From contig NZ_UGOD01000006.1 in NCBI RefSeq assembly GCF_900461525.1, positions 1 to 64,000 on the forward strand: 64,000 nt of DNA, written 5' to 3'. A program made the position numbers and the translations under genes. Below, in pieces: positions 1-8,934 of the stretch (position 1 is its first letter; each line of letters begins with the position of its first letter). Under the pieces are notes generated by a model that saw only the letters and a list, made by a program, of their open reading frames with translations, ran no database searches and was not told the DNA's origin. This stretch comes from Legionella busanensis (lineage in GTDB: Bacteria > Pseudomonadota > Gammaproteobacteria > Legionellales > Legionellaceae).

Positions 1-1191
1 ATGGCAAAATATAATAAACCGGATTTCCGCTATGATAGAATTGCCTTTTTATTTGATGGCGGTGGCGCTTTAGGCGCATTTCAAGTAGGTGTTTATGAAG
101 CATTATATAATGCTGGGTATTCCGTCAATTGGGTAAGTGGTATTTCTATTGGTGCAATTAATGCAGCCATTGTGGCAGGCAATAGGCCTGAATATCGGAT
201 TGATAAACTTAAAGAGTTTTGGCATAGAATCACCAGGCCTGATTATATCGCTTGGTGGGAGGTCTTTTTTCGTCAATTTGACTTCTCTCCCAGCTTAGTT
301 AATGCTTGGCAAGCTCAATCTGCGCTATTTTATGGGCAACCAAGCTTTTTTCATCCTCGTTTGTTAAGCCCCTATTTCACCTATAATCAAACACCAGATA
401 AAATTAGTTTCTATGAAACCGCACCACTGAGAGATACCCTCAATGAACTTATTGATTTTAAAATTCTCAATAGTGGCAATATACGTTTAACCTTATCAGC
501 AGTGCAATTAAGTAATGGCCAACAAGTTCATTTTGATTCTAAATATCAAACTATTACCCTTGACCATATTATGGCAAGCAGTGCTCTTCCTCCAAGCTTT
601 CCAGCTGTTAAAATTGATAAGGAATATTACTGGGATGGCGCTTTAGTCAATAATAGTTCCCTTGAGGTTATTTTAGATGATTTACCTAGAGTCAATACCT
701 TGTGTTTCATGATGCAGCTTTTTGATCCGGAAGGAACCCTACCAAACTCCTTAGATAAAATTTTATTAAAGCAAAAGGATATAATCTATACAAGTAACTC
801 CAATCGCGCCTTAAGAACTTTTTGTGAAGCATATGACATGCGACATATGATTAAAGAACTTTATAAAAATTTACCTGAGCCCCTTAAGAAAAAACCTCAA
901 TTTAAAAATATTTCCTTAATGGAAAAAGAATCTAAATTGGTATTTGTTAAATTTCATCGGCACGAGCAAGAAGCCGATTTAGCATCTAAGGACTATAATT
1001 TTTCAGCACAAGCCATTGCCCAGAATATTATCATGGGTTGTGAGCAAGCAACTAATGCCATTAAAAATGCCTTATGGAATAAAGCGGAGTCTTTTAAAGA
1101 AAATATTATTTTGTATGATATGTTTCCTCACGCGGTTGAGCAGAAAATATTTACTCACGGAAAAGAAATACATAAACAATATTATAAATAA
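1..1191 (+). CDS. Patatin-like phospholipase (DUF3734-type)
   Basis: The product (396 aa) has the patatin hydrolase hallmarks: a glycine-rich oxyanion loop GGGALGAF near residues 20-27, the nucleophile elbow GISIG with Ser49, and the catalytic Asp in WDGALVNN (Asp212), giving a Ser-Asp dyad. Family members are cytosolic or secreted acyl hydrolases acting on phospholipids or neutral acyl substrates; the real substrate cannot be told. The ATG is base 1 of the window, so an upstream extension is possible, though family proteins often start shortly before the glycine loop. The C-terminal half is lysine-rich and has no further motif that I recognise. Confidence 0.85.
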   Translation: MAKYNKPDFRYDRIAFLFDGGGALGAFQVGVYEALYNAGYSVNWVSGISIGAINAAIVAGNRPEYRIDKLKEFWHRITRPDYIAWWEVFFRQFDFSPSLVNAWQAQSALFYGQPSFFHPRLLSPYFTYNQTPDKISFYETAPLRDTLNELIDFKILNSGNIRLTLSAVQLSNGQQVHFDSKYQTITLDHIMASSALPPSFPAVKIDKEYYWDGALVNNSSLEVILDDLPRVNTLCFMMQLFDPEGTLPNSLDKILLKQKDIIYTSNSNRALRTFCEAYDMRHMIKELYKNLPEPLKKKPQFKNISLMEKESKLVFVKFHRHEQEADLASKDYNFSAQAIAQNIIMGCEQATNAIKNALWNKAESFKENIILYDMFPHAVEQKIFTHGKEIHKQYYK

Positions 1192-1251
1192 TACATTATT
1201 AGCGGTAAGTTAAATTAACAACTAGGAAGTTTATGAAGGAAAGGAGATTAA

Positions 1252-1793
1252 GTGAATCAAAACACTAAACAAGATGCAAGGGAGCGCTCACTTTGGCTGG
1301 CTCTTTTGTTAACGGGGAGCTTTCTTATTGCAGAGGTTGTGGGCGGCCTTATCACGGGCAGCCTTGCCTTAATATCTGATGCAGCCCACATGATGACTGA
1401 TGTTACCGCATTAATTATTGCATTGATAGCGATTCGCATAGGAAAACGGGCTGCGGATGCTCGTCGTACTTTTGGCTATTATCGATTTGAAATTTTAGCT
1501 GCAGCTTTTAATGCAAGTCTTCTCTTTCTGGTTGCTCTTTATATTTTATTTGAAGCTTATCAACGATTAAAAAAGCCGCCTGAGATTTATTCCATGGGTA
1601 TGTTAATCATAGCTTGTATAGGTTTAATAATTAATTTAGTCTCCATGTACTTATTAGCTCAAAATAAAGATAAAAATCTAAACCTTAGAAGTGCTTATTT
1701 TCACAGTTTGGAATTTCTCATACTACCTTACAAATTGAACGTGAAAAACATCTTAACAATGAAGGATTATGTAGTTTAAATACTAAAATTTAG
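1252..1793 (+). pseudogene. Cation diffusion facilitator (CzcD-like), internally deleted
   Basis: The first ~150 codons encode the N-terminal membrane part of a Zn/Cd/Co efflux CDF protein, with the metal-site pattern ISDAAHMMTD (Asp43, His46, Asp50) and helices 1-4. After RSAYFHS the frame shifts. In another frame, 1710-1793 reads GISHTTLQIERE and ends at a TAG, which is the typical C-terminal end of the cytoplasmic CDF domain. The last membrane helices and most of the C-terminal domain are therefore missing: an internal deletion fused the two ends out of frame. The open frame itself runs to a TAA at 1777-1779. A good ribosome site (AAGGAG) precedes the GTG start. Transport function is almost certainly lost. 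Confidence 0.85.
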
Positions 1794-1806
1794 TAGCTTC
1801 TTAAGG

Positions 1807-2327
1807 TTATAGTTTTGCTTCTTGGTTTGCCTCTTTTAAAATTTTAAAACCATATTTAATCCCTATTCCTGCCAGAACTACGCTGATAATTAAATCGGGA
1901 AGAGGAGATTGGAACACCATTACTAAAACACCCGATAAAACAATACCTAAATTAATCAACATATCATTACTTGTAAAAATGTAAGAAGCTCTCAGGTGAG
2001 CCCCTTCTTTTTGGTATGAGCGCAATAAGTATAGACAAACAAGATTGGAAAGAGAATTTATAATAGCTGTAATGATCATAGCAAACCCTATAGGTTCACT
2101 AATTCCACCAAACTTTTGTACTATTTCCACCATTAGTGCTAATCCAAGAATAATTAACAAAGATCCGGATAAACGAGCCGCTCTTGCTTTGGCCTGATGT
2201 GATTTTCCTACTGCATAAATAATAACAATATAAACACCTGCATCAGCAAGGTTATCAAGTGCCATTCCCAAAAGACCTTCTTTAAGGTACTACGTTCTGC
2301 TTTATTATGGTTTAATTCTTCTTCCAT
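1807..2327 (-). pseudogene. Second cation transporter (CDF family), N-terminally deleted
   Basis: The readable part (2271-1807, 154 aa) begins inside membrane helix 2 (GLLGMALDNLADAGVY, with the metal-site Asp pair) and runs through helices 3-6 without the cytoplasmic domain, as in short CDF-related cation transporters. Upstream, in another frame, 2327-2280 encodes a plausible true N-terminus (MEEELNHNKAERSTLK). The intervening first helix is missing and the junction is out of frame. It faces the other broken CDF gene tail to tail, so both genes of a metal-efflux pair have decayed by internal deletion. Confidence 0.7.
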
Positions 2328-2548
2328 ATCCTGCTCATAATTGTTTCTTTGCAGAAAATTTAACTATTCTCAAAGAGTAGTGCATCTGAAAAGTAATATA
2401 ATTTTACTGCATTAAAAATTAATAACTAATCAAAGTTAATTAGCATTCATGATAACATTTCCAATTTCTGAAAAGATAATAATTCTTATGTCCTGGAGCC
2501 CACGGCTCTTCCTTTTACAATTGTTCAAAAATAAAATTAAGAAGTTAA

Positions 2549-2614
2549 CTACCCTTCTCTGTCAATTTTTTTCAAATCACGCTTAAATTGAGTCGCTAAT
2601 TCTAATTCAAGCAT
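2549..2614 (-). pseudogene. YafQ-type toxin remnant (21 codons)
   Basis: The ATG overlaps the end of the antitoxin gene (toxin ATG 2614-2612, antitoxin TGA 2609-2607), the normal arrangement in dinJ-yafQ operons. The frame reads MLELELATQFKRDLKKIDREG and then stops; this matches the first strand and helix of YafQ/RelE-fold mRNA interferases, which are about 90 aa long. Nothing toxin-like continues in any frame afterwards, so the toxin was lost by truncation while the antitoxin stayed. Confidence 0.7.
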
Positions 2615-2867
2615 TATCTATAGAATCCCATACATCCTGCATTGTTTTAAACCGTTCACCTTTACCTGATTCTAGTTCTTTCATCGCATCACACGTTCGT
2701 TTATTTGGTATTTTTACTTCAAATGGAAGGCCATTTTGAAGGCATACCTGGCTATAAAATAAGCGAATCGCCTCGGCTGATGATAAACCTACTTTGTGTA
2801 AAATAGCCTCTGCTTCTAGTTTAAGAGCAGGCTCAATACGGGCATTAATTGTTGCTGCCTTATTCAT
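2607..2867 (-). CDS. dinJ: RelB/DinJ-family antitoxin, orphaned
   Basis: The product (86 aa from the ATG at 2867) starts MNKAATINARIEPALKLEAE and continues LSSAEAIRLFYSQV, the ribbon-helix-helix DNA-binding region of DinJ/RelB. The C-terminal part would wrap the toxin. A longer frame starts at 2909 but adds 14 residues that do not fit the family. Known members repress their own operon and neutralise the YafQ or RelE RNase. Here the partner is only a 21-codon stub directly downstream, so the gene is an orphan unless it acts on a toxin elsewhere. Confidence 0.85.
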   Translation of the reverse strand: MNKAATINARIEPALKLEAEAILHKVGLSSAEAIRLFYSQVCLQNGLPFEVKIPNKRTCDAMKELESGKGERFKTMQDVWDSIDNA

Positions 2868-2976
2868 CTTATGAACTCCAAAGATTTCTATAAGTAAATT
2901 GTATAACAAATGCGTTACATTTTAAATTTTCTCTGTTTTCAATATCATAAAAAAGTTACTGACTCGTGATATAGGC

Positions 2977-3004
2977 GTCTCGTAAAACGACCCTTTTTTG
3001 AGAC
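2977..3004. repeat. 28-bp dyad upstream of serine recombinase, candidate crossover site
   Basis: The two 14-bp halves are GTCTCGTAAAACGA and CCCTTTTTTGAGAC. The second, reverse-complemented, is GTCTCAAAAAAGGG, so the halves share GTCTC and an A-rich stretch. Small serine recombinases cut at the centre of dyads of about this length. The right half (TTTTTTGAGAC) resembles the motif separating the genes at 52.7-62.4 kb. It lies 137 bp upstream of the recombinase start. Function is inferred only. Confidence 0.4.
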
Positions 3005-3140
3005 TCCCTACCCTCTTTACTCTTTACACCTAAAAACCCTTACTCAGTCGGTAGTTTTACATTGCTATTTTTATTATATTTCCATATCATAATCAAAGTA
3101 TTAAATACTCATTAAAAACAACAATAATTGAGAAAAAATC

Positions 3141-3701
3141 ATGTCACGATTAATTGGCTATGCCCGCGTCAGCACTATTGAGCAAAATTTAAACTTACAA
3201 GTAGATGCTCTGCTAAAAGCGGGTTGTCAGAAAAATCTTATTTTTAAAGATAAAGTGTCCGGCTCTAAAACGGAACGGCCTGGGCTAAATCAATGTCTAG
3301 AAAATTTAACGAAAGGTGACGTGTTAGTCGTTTGGCGTCTTGACCGCTTAGGTCGGTCGATGGTGCATTTGGTTTCCCTCATTGAGATGTTGCGAGAAAA
3401 AGGCGTGGGCTTTAAATCCTTATGTGATGGCGCGATAGACACCACGACAGCTTCTGGTGAATTAGTCTTTAATATTTTTTCATCCATGGCTCAGTTTGAA
3501 CGAAGGCTTATTCAGGAGAGAACACAAGCAGGACTATCTGCTGCTCGTGCCCGGGGTAAAAAAGGTGGTCGCCCTAAAGTCGATGTTTCCAAAATTCAAG
3601 CCGCTAAACGGATGCATCAAGATAAAGCTTTGGCGATTGCTGATATCTGTAAAGTGCTTAATATTTCTAAGCCAACATTGTATCGATATTTAGCCTCTTA
3701 A
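3141..3701 (+). CDS. Serine recombinase (resolvase/invertase family)
   Basis: The product (186 aa) is a complete small serine recombinase. The catalytic domain opens with RLIGYARVSTIEQNLNLQ, with the nucleophile Ser in ARVST, and continues with VVWRLDRLGRS (active-site Arg residues) and the long E helix MAQFERRLIQERTQAG. The C-terminal helix-turn-helix is ADICKVLNISKPTLYRYL. It resembles Tn3-type resolvases and Hin/Pin invertases, which bring two short dyad sites together and exchange double strands. No transposase accompanies it, so it may be a free-standing recombinase or transposon remnant. Truncated relatives occur at 49.7, 61.1 and 63.5 kb. Confidence 0.93.
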   Translation: MSRLIGYARVSTIEQNLNLQVDALLKAGCQKNLIFKDKVSGSKTERPGLNQCLENLTKGDVLVVWRLDRLGRSMVHLVSLIEMLREKGVGFKSLCDGAIDTTTASGELVFNIFSSMAQFERRLIQERTQAGLSAARARGKKGGRPKVDVSKIQAAKRMHQDKALAIADICKVLNISKPTLYRYLAS

Positions 3702-3773
3702 GTTTCAGGTATCAATAAATGATATAATTCAACAGCAAGAGGCAGATTTAGTTAACAAGGTATTAGTATTCCT

Positions 3774-4319
3774 TTAATCTTTTAATGACTTATAAATATC
3801 TTCGTTAGTATTAGGATTCTTTAAGTTTTTCTTTGGAGGACGAGCAGAATCTTTACGCTGCGACTTAAAACTTGGTGTCTTCCATAATAGTTTTTTTGGT
3901 AAGGCGTCTATTTCCTTTACTAAATTACAGCTCCTCTCTTCTATGTTCTGTAACTTTTCTAATGCCTGGGCTACTGCTTCAGGATTAATTTCAATTAACT
4001 TAAGGAAAAGCTTAGCAGCGCCCATAGGCTTTCTTCTATTTTGCTCCCAACCTTCCAAAGTGCGTTTATTAAAACCGAAGATTTGTGCAAATTCTTCTTG
4101 AGACATTTCGAGTTTTCCACGTATAAATTTCACATCTACTTCTTGTATAGGATTAACGCGCTTAAAGCCCATGGATTTCAATTTTTCTTTAGAGTATAGA
4201 GGTGCATCCGGATCAGAGTTTGCTGCCTCTGCAATTTCTTTATTAGTCATTTTCCTCAATTTATCCCAATCTGTCTTACTTTTACTCTTGGGAGTAGTAG
4301 ATACTTCGTTCATCTTCAT
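3774..4319 (-). CDS. HTH antitoxin/regulator paired with BrnT-type toxin
   Basis: The product (181 aa) carries an XRE-type helix-turn-helix around residues 60-110 (IRGKLEMSQEEFAQIFGF, then LEGWEQNRRKPMGAAKLF), the layout of HigA/NadS-like antitoxins. The N- and C-terminal tails are rich in Lys, Asn and Pro and look disordered. It overlaps the 3' end of the BrnT-like gene by 38 nt on the same strand, giving toxin-first order and likely co-translation. Classical BrnA is a ribbon-helix-helix protein, so this is a variant pairing. ATG codons at 4319 and 4313 are both usable. Confidence 0.7.
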   Translation of the reverse strand: MKMNEVSTTPKSKSKTDWDKLRKMTNKEIAEAANSDPDAPLYSKEKLKSMGFKRVNPIQEVDVKFIRGKLEMSQEEFAQIFGFNKRTLEGWEQNRRKPMGAAKLFLKLIEINPEAVAQALEKLQNIEERSCNLVKEIDALPKKLLWKTPSFKSQRKDSARPPKKNLKNPNTNEDIYKSLKD

Positions 4320-4560
4320 GTGCGACCCTCGCGCTAATTATACGTTTTACGTTGTTTCTAAGGGTATAGACTACGGCAAGAACAATCTCGTTAACCATAC
4401 CAAACGTAATATACCTTTCCTCATTATTTTTTGGACTTAAAGCCTCAACTCGCATTTTATCTTCAAATACTAGAATAGCATCTTCAAAATCTATGGAATG
4501 TTTCTTTAAGTTAGATTTTCTCTTATTCTCATCCCACTCAAAAGGTTTCTTTTTATTCAT
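4282..4560 (-). CDS. brnT: BrnT-family toxin (DUF497)
   Basis: The product (92 aa) has the DUF497/BrnT signature: FEWDENKRKSNLKKHSIDFE at the start, a central ITFGMV strand and a C-terminal RIISARVAHEDERSIY. BrnT proteins adopt a RelE-like fold and are ribosome-independent ribonucleases held by a DNA-binding antitoxin that also represses the operon. The start is followed by the downstream HTH gene with overlapping ends. Length and residues look intact, so the toxin may be active. Confidence 0.85.
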   Translation of the reverse strand: MNKKKPFEWDENKRKSNLKKHSIDFEDAILVFEDKMRVEALSPKNNEERYITFGMVNEIVLAVVYTLRNNVKRIISARVAHEDERSIYYSQE

Positions 4561-4743
4561 ATTGTTTATTGTATGCTATTTATTTTATTATACGTCAACG
4601 TCGTACTTTGTCAACTTTCTTAAACTAGGTTTTAGGAGAGAAAAGAAGCAGTTCCTAAAATTATGAATTGAGGTCCTGAAAGTGTAATCGAGGGTCCAAA
4701 AATCTTAGAGATTGTAAATAACTTATTTTTTATTTCTTTTAAA

Positions 4744-6177
4744 TTAATGCATTAGACCTAGAAGCCCATCTTTTAAGATAAACCGATCAGCAATTTTAAT
4801 AGCTGTTAAAAAATCAGTATCATGAGAAATTACTAGCATGGCACCTGGATAATTCTGCAAAACTTGAATCACATGCTCTCGTGTCTCCAAATCAAGATTG
4901 TTTGTCAATTCATCCAAAATGAGCAATTTTGGCGTAATCGCTGCGATTTGTGCTAAAGAAAGCCTCGCTTTTTCACCTCCTGAAAGTGTTGAAACCTTTG
5001 CCAATACTTCCTCGTTTTTACGAAACAAAAAATCATTTAAAAATTTTCTAATCTCAATATAGGATTTATCGCTTAACAAAGGGCTCAACGTGTCTAAAAC
5101 GGTTAAATCGTGGGACAAATTAGCGTAATGCTGGTCTAGATAACCAATTTCCTGTGAGCTTAGAAGAATCCATTCGCCCTGCTTTATAATAGAGCTGTCA
5201 TCTAAAATCGCTTTTACCAAGCTTGATTTACCCGAACCATTGTCGCCCTGAATGGCAATCCGCTCGCCTGATTTAATAGACAAACTTAAATGTTGCAAAA
5301 TAGGACTGTTCTCTTCATACCCTATGGAACCATTCCGGATAGTCACTAAAGTTTGCTTATTTTCTACGCTATTTATAACAAATTTTGGTTGAATAACCTC
5401 AGGGATTCGACATTCCGATAAACGCTCAAGTAGTTCATGTCTCTTCTCATTAATTGCACTTTTCTTTCGTCCAGATGTCTCCTGGGCATTTCTAGCTTTT
5501 GCATCTGAAACAATCGTTGGCCATTTTCTTTGTTTTATATGCTTTTCGCCTCGTATTCGGCTGTTTTTAGCACGTGTTTGCTCTTGCATCAATTTCTGGT
5601 GCGCCTGGTTTTTTTTGCGATTTAAATCAGCTAATTCCTCAGCAATGGCAGCTCGCTTAATTCTTGTCTCATGTTGATAATCACTATAACTCCCAGAGAA
5701 TACAGCTACCCGACCATTATCAATATGCCAAATGGTCTCGGCTGTTTCATCCAGTAACTCAACATCATGCGTTACCATAATAAGCGTTCCGTCAAAGGCT
5801 CGCAGCATTCGGATGAGTGAACGGCGATTGTTGCTATCTAAATGATTTGTTGGCTCATCCAAAAGTAAAACATTAGAATGTAGAGACAACGCTTCCGTTA
5901 GCGCTTTATTAAAACGCTGACCACCACTAAAAGAGTCAAACGCATCAATAATTTGAGGAACATAACCTATTAGACACCCTGCTGGATATTTAATTTCACC
6001 ATCAGAGGGATCCATTAGTCTTGCAAACCATTTAAGTAATGTTGATTTGCCAGAACCATTACGGCCAACTATGGCAATACGACTACCATAAGTAATTTGA
6101 CCACTAAAATCGTCAAAGCAAGTTTTATGAGGAAAAGCAAGGCTAAGACTTTGAAATTGAATTGGCTTGTGCATCAT
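4744..6177 (-). CDS. ABC-F family ATPase
   Basis: The product (477 aa) has two ATP-binding cassettes and no membrane segments, as in ABC-F ribosome-acting proteins. Cassette 1 has Walker A GRNGSGKST (residues 38-46), a shortened signature FSGGQR and Walker B LLLDEPTNHLD. A basic linker rich in Arg, Lys and Gln follows. Cassette 2 has GDNGSGKSS, the signature LSGGEKARLS and LLILDELTNNLD, where the usual Pro is Leu. ABC-F proteins bind the ribosomal E site; some give antibiotic protection, others are translation factors. Which applies is not readable. It stands alone, between AT-rich non-coding stretches. Confidence 0.88.
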   Translation of the reverse strand: MMHKPIQFQSLSLAFPHKTCFDDFSGQITYGSRIAIVGRNGSGKSTLLKWFARLMDPSDGEIKYPAGCLIGYVPQIIDAFDSFSGGQRFNKALTEALSLHSNVLLLDEPTNHLDSNNRRSLIRMLRAFDGTLIMVTHDVELLDETAETIWHIDNGRVAVFSGSYSDYQHETRIKRAAIAEELADLNRKKNQAHQKLMQEQTRAKNSRIRGEKHIKQRKWPTIVSDAKARNAQETSGRKKSAINEKRHELLERLSECRIPEVIQPKFVINSVENKQTLVTIRNGSIGYEENSPILQHLSLSIKSGERIAIQGDNGSGKSSLVKAILDDSSIIKQGEWILLSSQEIGYLDQHYANLSHDLTVLDTLSPLLSDKSYIEIRKFLNDFLFRKNEEVLAKVSTLSGGEKARLSLAQIAAITPKLLILDELTNNLDLETREHVIQVLQNYPGAMLVISHDTDFLTAIKIADRFILKDGLLGLMH

Positions 6178-6593
6178 GTCATTCTCTTAAGTATTACAGG
6201 GATTTATTATGTTTATTGATCATAAAAACCGGTTTGGTTTTTAATCACTGCCCTGCATTTAGGGCATACTTAAAAAGTAATTTTCATGATTTGTTTAAGC
6301 CTTATTGATGACTAGCTGTTATTTATTGATACAAGGATAGCTTAATAGATTAATATTTGTCAAAAGCTCTAATCTTTCTTTTGTAGTTATTTAGATAGTA
6401 CACGTCACGTAAATATTTATTTTATTTGTTTATGTGCCTTATCTTAGAAGTGACTTAAGATAGTACATTCTACTAACTATCGGTTAGTAATATATTAAGT
6501 CAGCTAGTTCGTCACAATTTGAAATTAAATGACAAATTATGACGAATTATATATATGAAAATTTTAATTTTTGATAATTAAATCTCTAAATCC
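6178..6593. other. Non-coding stretch with operator-like palindrome
   Basis: No gene was seen. It is very AT-rich and probably holds the promoter of the ABC-F gene. A perfect palindrome is at 6471-6489, listed separately. A ~34-bp segment at 6404-6437 (CACGTAAATATTTATTTTAT core) recurs with differences at 9431-9465. Confidence 0.5.
6471..6489. promoter_or_regulatory. 19-bp perfect palindrome, TetR-type operator candidate
   Basis: TACTAAC-TATCG-GTTAGTA is a 7-5-7 perfect inverted repeat in the gap upstream of the ABC-F gene. Size and symmetry suit a dimeric repressor such as a TetR-type protein, but no such regulator is encoded nearby. The role is inferred. Confidence 0.35.
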
Positions 6594-8051
6594 TTAACGG
6601 TAATTATAAATAAGTTTTAATTTATTTTGAGTAAAATCAGAGAATCCATAACATGTAACTTTCTGAGTATTTAAATCTAATGACTGCATATAATTATGGA
6701 CTAGCATGGGAATTTCTTCAGTTTTGTTTGCATTTAATGCAGCTTTAAATTCAATATAAGCAGCAGTATAAAGCATTGACTGATTAGGATTAATTACACT
6801 TTTATTATCTAAATGATTTCTAAACAATTGCTTACTTTCATTTGAAAAGAACTCTAGGTTATTAGTGATTAATAATTGTGTAAGATACTGATAGGTAGCT
6901 GTTACAACTAAACGATCGTCGGGTTGATCTAAGTTATAAATAATATCTTTTACATATTTTGTCTCGTTAGCTGGATTATTTTTCAGCTGCAATACATTGA
7001 CATGAATTTTATCCATATTTGTTAAATTAACATTTTTATTTTTAAGATATTTTGGTGCTAAAGTTGCAAGCCCTCTATAAACAATACTTCCATCACTCTT
7101 ATCTAGATCTGTAAGTTGAAGCTCTTTGAAATAATCAATAATTTCTTTTAAATCCATTTTATTATTATCTTTCAGGCTGTTTTGATAAATAGACTGAAGA
7201 GTTACTAATAACTTATGTCTTAACTCTCCTTTTACTTGTTTCGCTTGTTTAATAATTTCATTTGTTAAATAGTTCGGATTTTCGAAAGAAATAAAATCAT
7301 AAAATAGGACTTTAACTTTATTATCAACTTGTTGCGTCGAGAACAAGTGCCATAAATATTTTATTTTCTCTTGTGAAATCCCAGGATAATTTTGTAACAT
7401 TTGGTAAAATCTATCCTCATTAAGCTCATATAAATTACTTTCATTTATAGAGTCTATATTGTCATTTAGGCTCACATTTTGGTTAAGAGATGAATTATGC
7501 GTCGAATGCTCAGGTACAAAGAGATCCGAATCAACAGGAAAATAATTATATATAGCTAAGGGAGTTGTCCATACAGTATCGTAAGTTGGCAATTTCCAAG
7601 CACCATTACCGTAAGCATAATTTACTAATGTATCACATCGAAACAGACCACATGAAATTGGCTTGGCGTTATTATCAATTTGACCTTCTATCCATCTCCA
7701 TGTAATAGTGTACTCTGGACACGCAAAGTACTGTCTAACTATTCTATTCGCTACAGTATAGGACTCTATAGATTGGGGCGGTATTAAACCTCCTTTACTT
7801 CCCCAGAATTTCGATCTAGATTTAAAATCATTAATGCCATTTTCTTGAATATGAGGAGCTGAATTCATGGCTTCGAGAACAACTGTTGGCCTCATTCTAT
7901 AATCAGGAGCGCTCGCAATACCTACATGACCTACTGGTCCTGCTCCAATTAGATCCCTACCCACCAAGTCGCCAACAAATGATGGAACTTTCGCAAAGAT
8001 ATGCGATGATATTACTATAAAACTAATCGCATGTAGCAATTGTATTTTCAT
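6594..8051 (-). CDS. Secreted protein with permuted NlpC/P60-like (YiiX-type) domain
   Basis: The product (485 aa) begins with a Sec signal peptide (MKIQLLHAISFIVISSHIFA). The first 170 residues carry GPVGHVGIA, with a likely catalytic His at about residue 42, followed later by CGLFRCDTLVNYAYG with a candidate Cys. The His-before-Cys order is that of circularly permuted papain-fold proteins (YaeF/YiiX type), which include amidases, peptidases and acyltransferases. Residues 220-485 are predicted mostly helical with no motif that I recognise. It is a single gene flanked by 400-bp AT-rich gaps. Export to periplasm or beyond is likely; the substrate is unknown. Confidence 0.55.
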   Translation of the reverse strand: MKIQLLHAISFIVISSHIFAKVPSFVGDLVGRDLIGAGPVGHVGIASAPDYRMRPTVVLEAMNSAPHIQENGINDFKSRSKFWGSKGGLIPPQSIESYTVANRIVRQYFACPEYTITWRWIEGQIDNNAKPISCGLFRCDTLVNYAYGNGAWKLPTYDTVWTTPLAIYNYFPVDSDLFVPEHSTHNSSLNQNVSLNDNIDSINESNLYELNEDRFYQMLQNYPGISQEKIKYLWHLFSTQQVDNKVKVLFYDFISFENPNYLTNEIIKQAKQVKGELRHKLLVTLQSIYQNSLKDNNKMDLKEIIDYFKELQLTDLDKSDGSIVYRGLATLAPKYLKNKNVNLTNMDKIHVNVLQLKNNPANETKYVKDIIYNLDQPDDRLVVTATYQYLTQLLITNNLEFFSNESKQLFRNHLDNKSVINPNQSMLYTAAYIEFKAALNANKTEEIPMLVHNYMQSLDLNTQKVTCYGFSDFTQNKLKLIYNYR

Positions 8052-8469
8052 ATTTACTTCCTTTTACAACAGTAGTACTTAGTATTTATCTAGTTTGATT
8101 GATTTAACAGCAATATGATCAAAATCTTAGTTAAAGAAATGTAATTTTAAATATCTTTAAAATGTTTTTGTATAAGGCTCTTAATTTTAGTTAGGTATGA
8201 TAAAATCTAGTAGGAGATAATTAATTTATTATTCGTTAACTTTTTTACTTCCCTGCTAAATATAAGCTCAAACCAAAGTTTTCCATTGTCAATTTGAAGT
8301 GATATTATAGTTTGAGTCTATATGATTTTAAATAATAAAGAATAAATTCTGTAATTGGTAAAATTGTCTTTTATATAGTAACGATGATGCTTACCTTTGA
8401 AGTATTAACAATATAATATTTGTGAATAAATTAGATAAATAACTATTTTATCCTATGTATTGTTTGTTC
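8052..8469. other. Non-coding, AT-rich
   Basis: No open frame of note, no clear hairpin terminator and no repeat was recognised. It probably contains the promoter of the secreted papain-like gene near its left end. Confidence 0.4.
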
Positions 8470-8934
8470 TTATTTTTGAAATTTATTTAAATTAATAACT
8501 TGATAGTAGGTTAAGTAGAGAATATAAAAAATTGCAATGACTGAAATAGTTAAAGTTCCATAATATAAAAGATCATTCCCTGTGGGATAATGAACAACTA
8601 AATCTACATATAGAATTAAAATAAAATACGAAAGCCAGATAAAAACAATACCTGAAGTTAATGATTTTCTTAAATTATAATAGTAGCTATGCAACACACT
8701 TAGCGTAGCGATAATCATAAAAAATGGAAATGATATAAAGTAAAAGAATAACTGCATCCCTGATGGCTCATAGGGAATATGAAGAATATTATCAACTTTC
8801 ATTGAGCAGGCTACTGTTATATATAAATAAATAAGATATAGCAAGGAGCCATTAATTACAGTTAAAGAAAATAATGCGAATATTCTACCCATTTCACTTT
8901 TATATTTGATGAATCGTTCCATTACTAAATTCAT
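8470..8934 (-). CDS. Four-helix membrane protein of unknown function
   Basis: The product (154 aa) has about four hydrophobic helices, at roughly residues 17-42, 62-85, 92-112 and 122-147, joined by short loops. There is no conserved motif that I recognise. It lies alone between AT-rich gaps. Codon use and composition match the neighbouring low-GC accessory DNA. Confidence 0.6.
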   Translation of the reverse strand: MNLVMERFIKYKSEMGRIFALFSLTVINGSLLYLIYLYITVACSMKVDNILHIPYEPSGMQLFFYFISFPFFMIIATLSVLHSYYYNLRKSLTSGIVFIWLSYFILILYVDLVVHYPTGNDLLYYGTLTISVIAIFYILYLTYYQVINLNKFQK

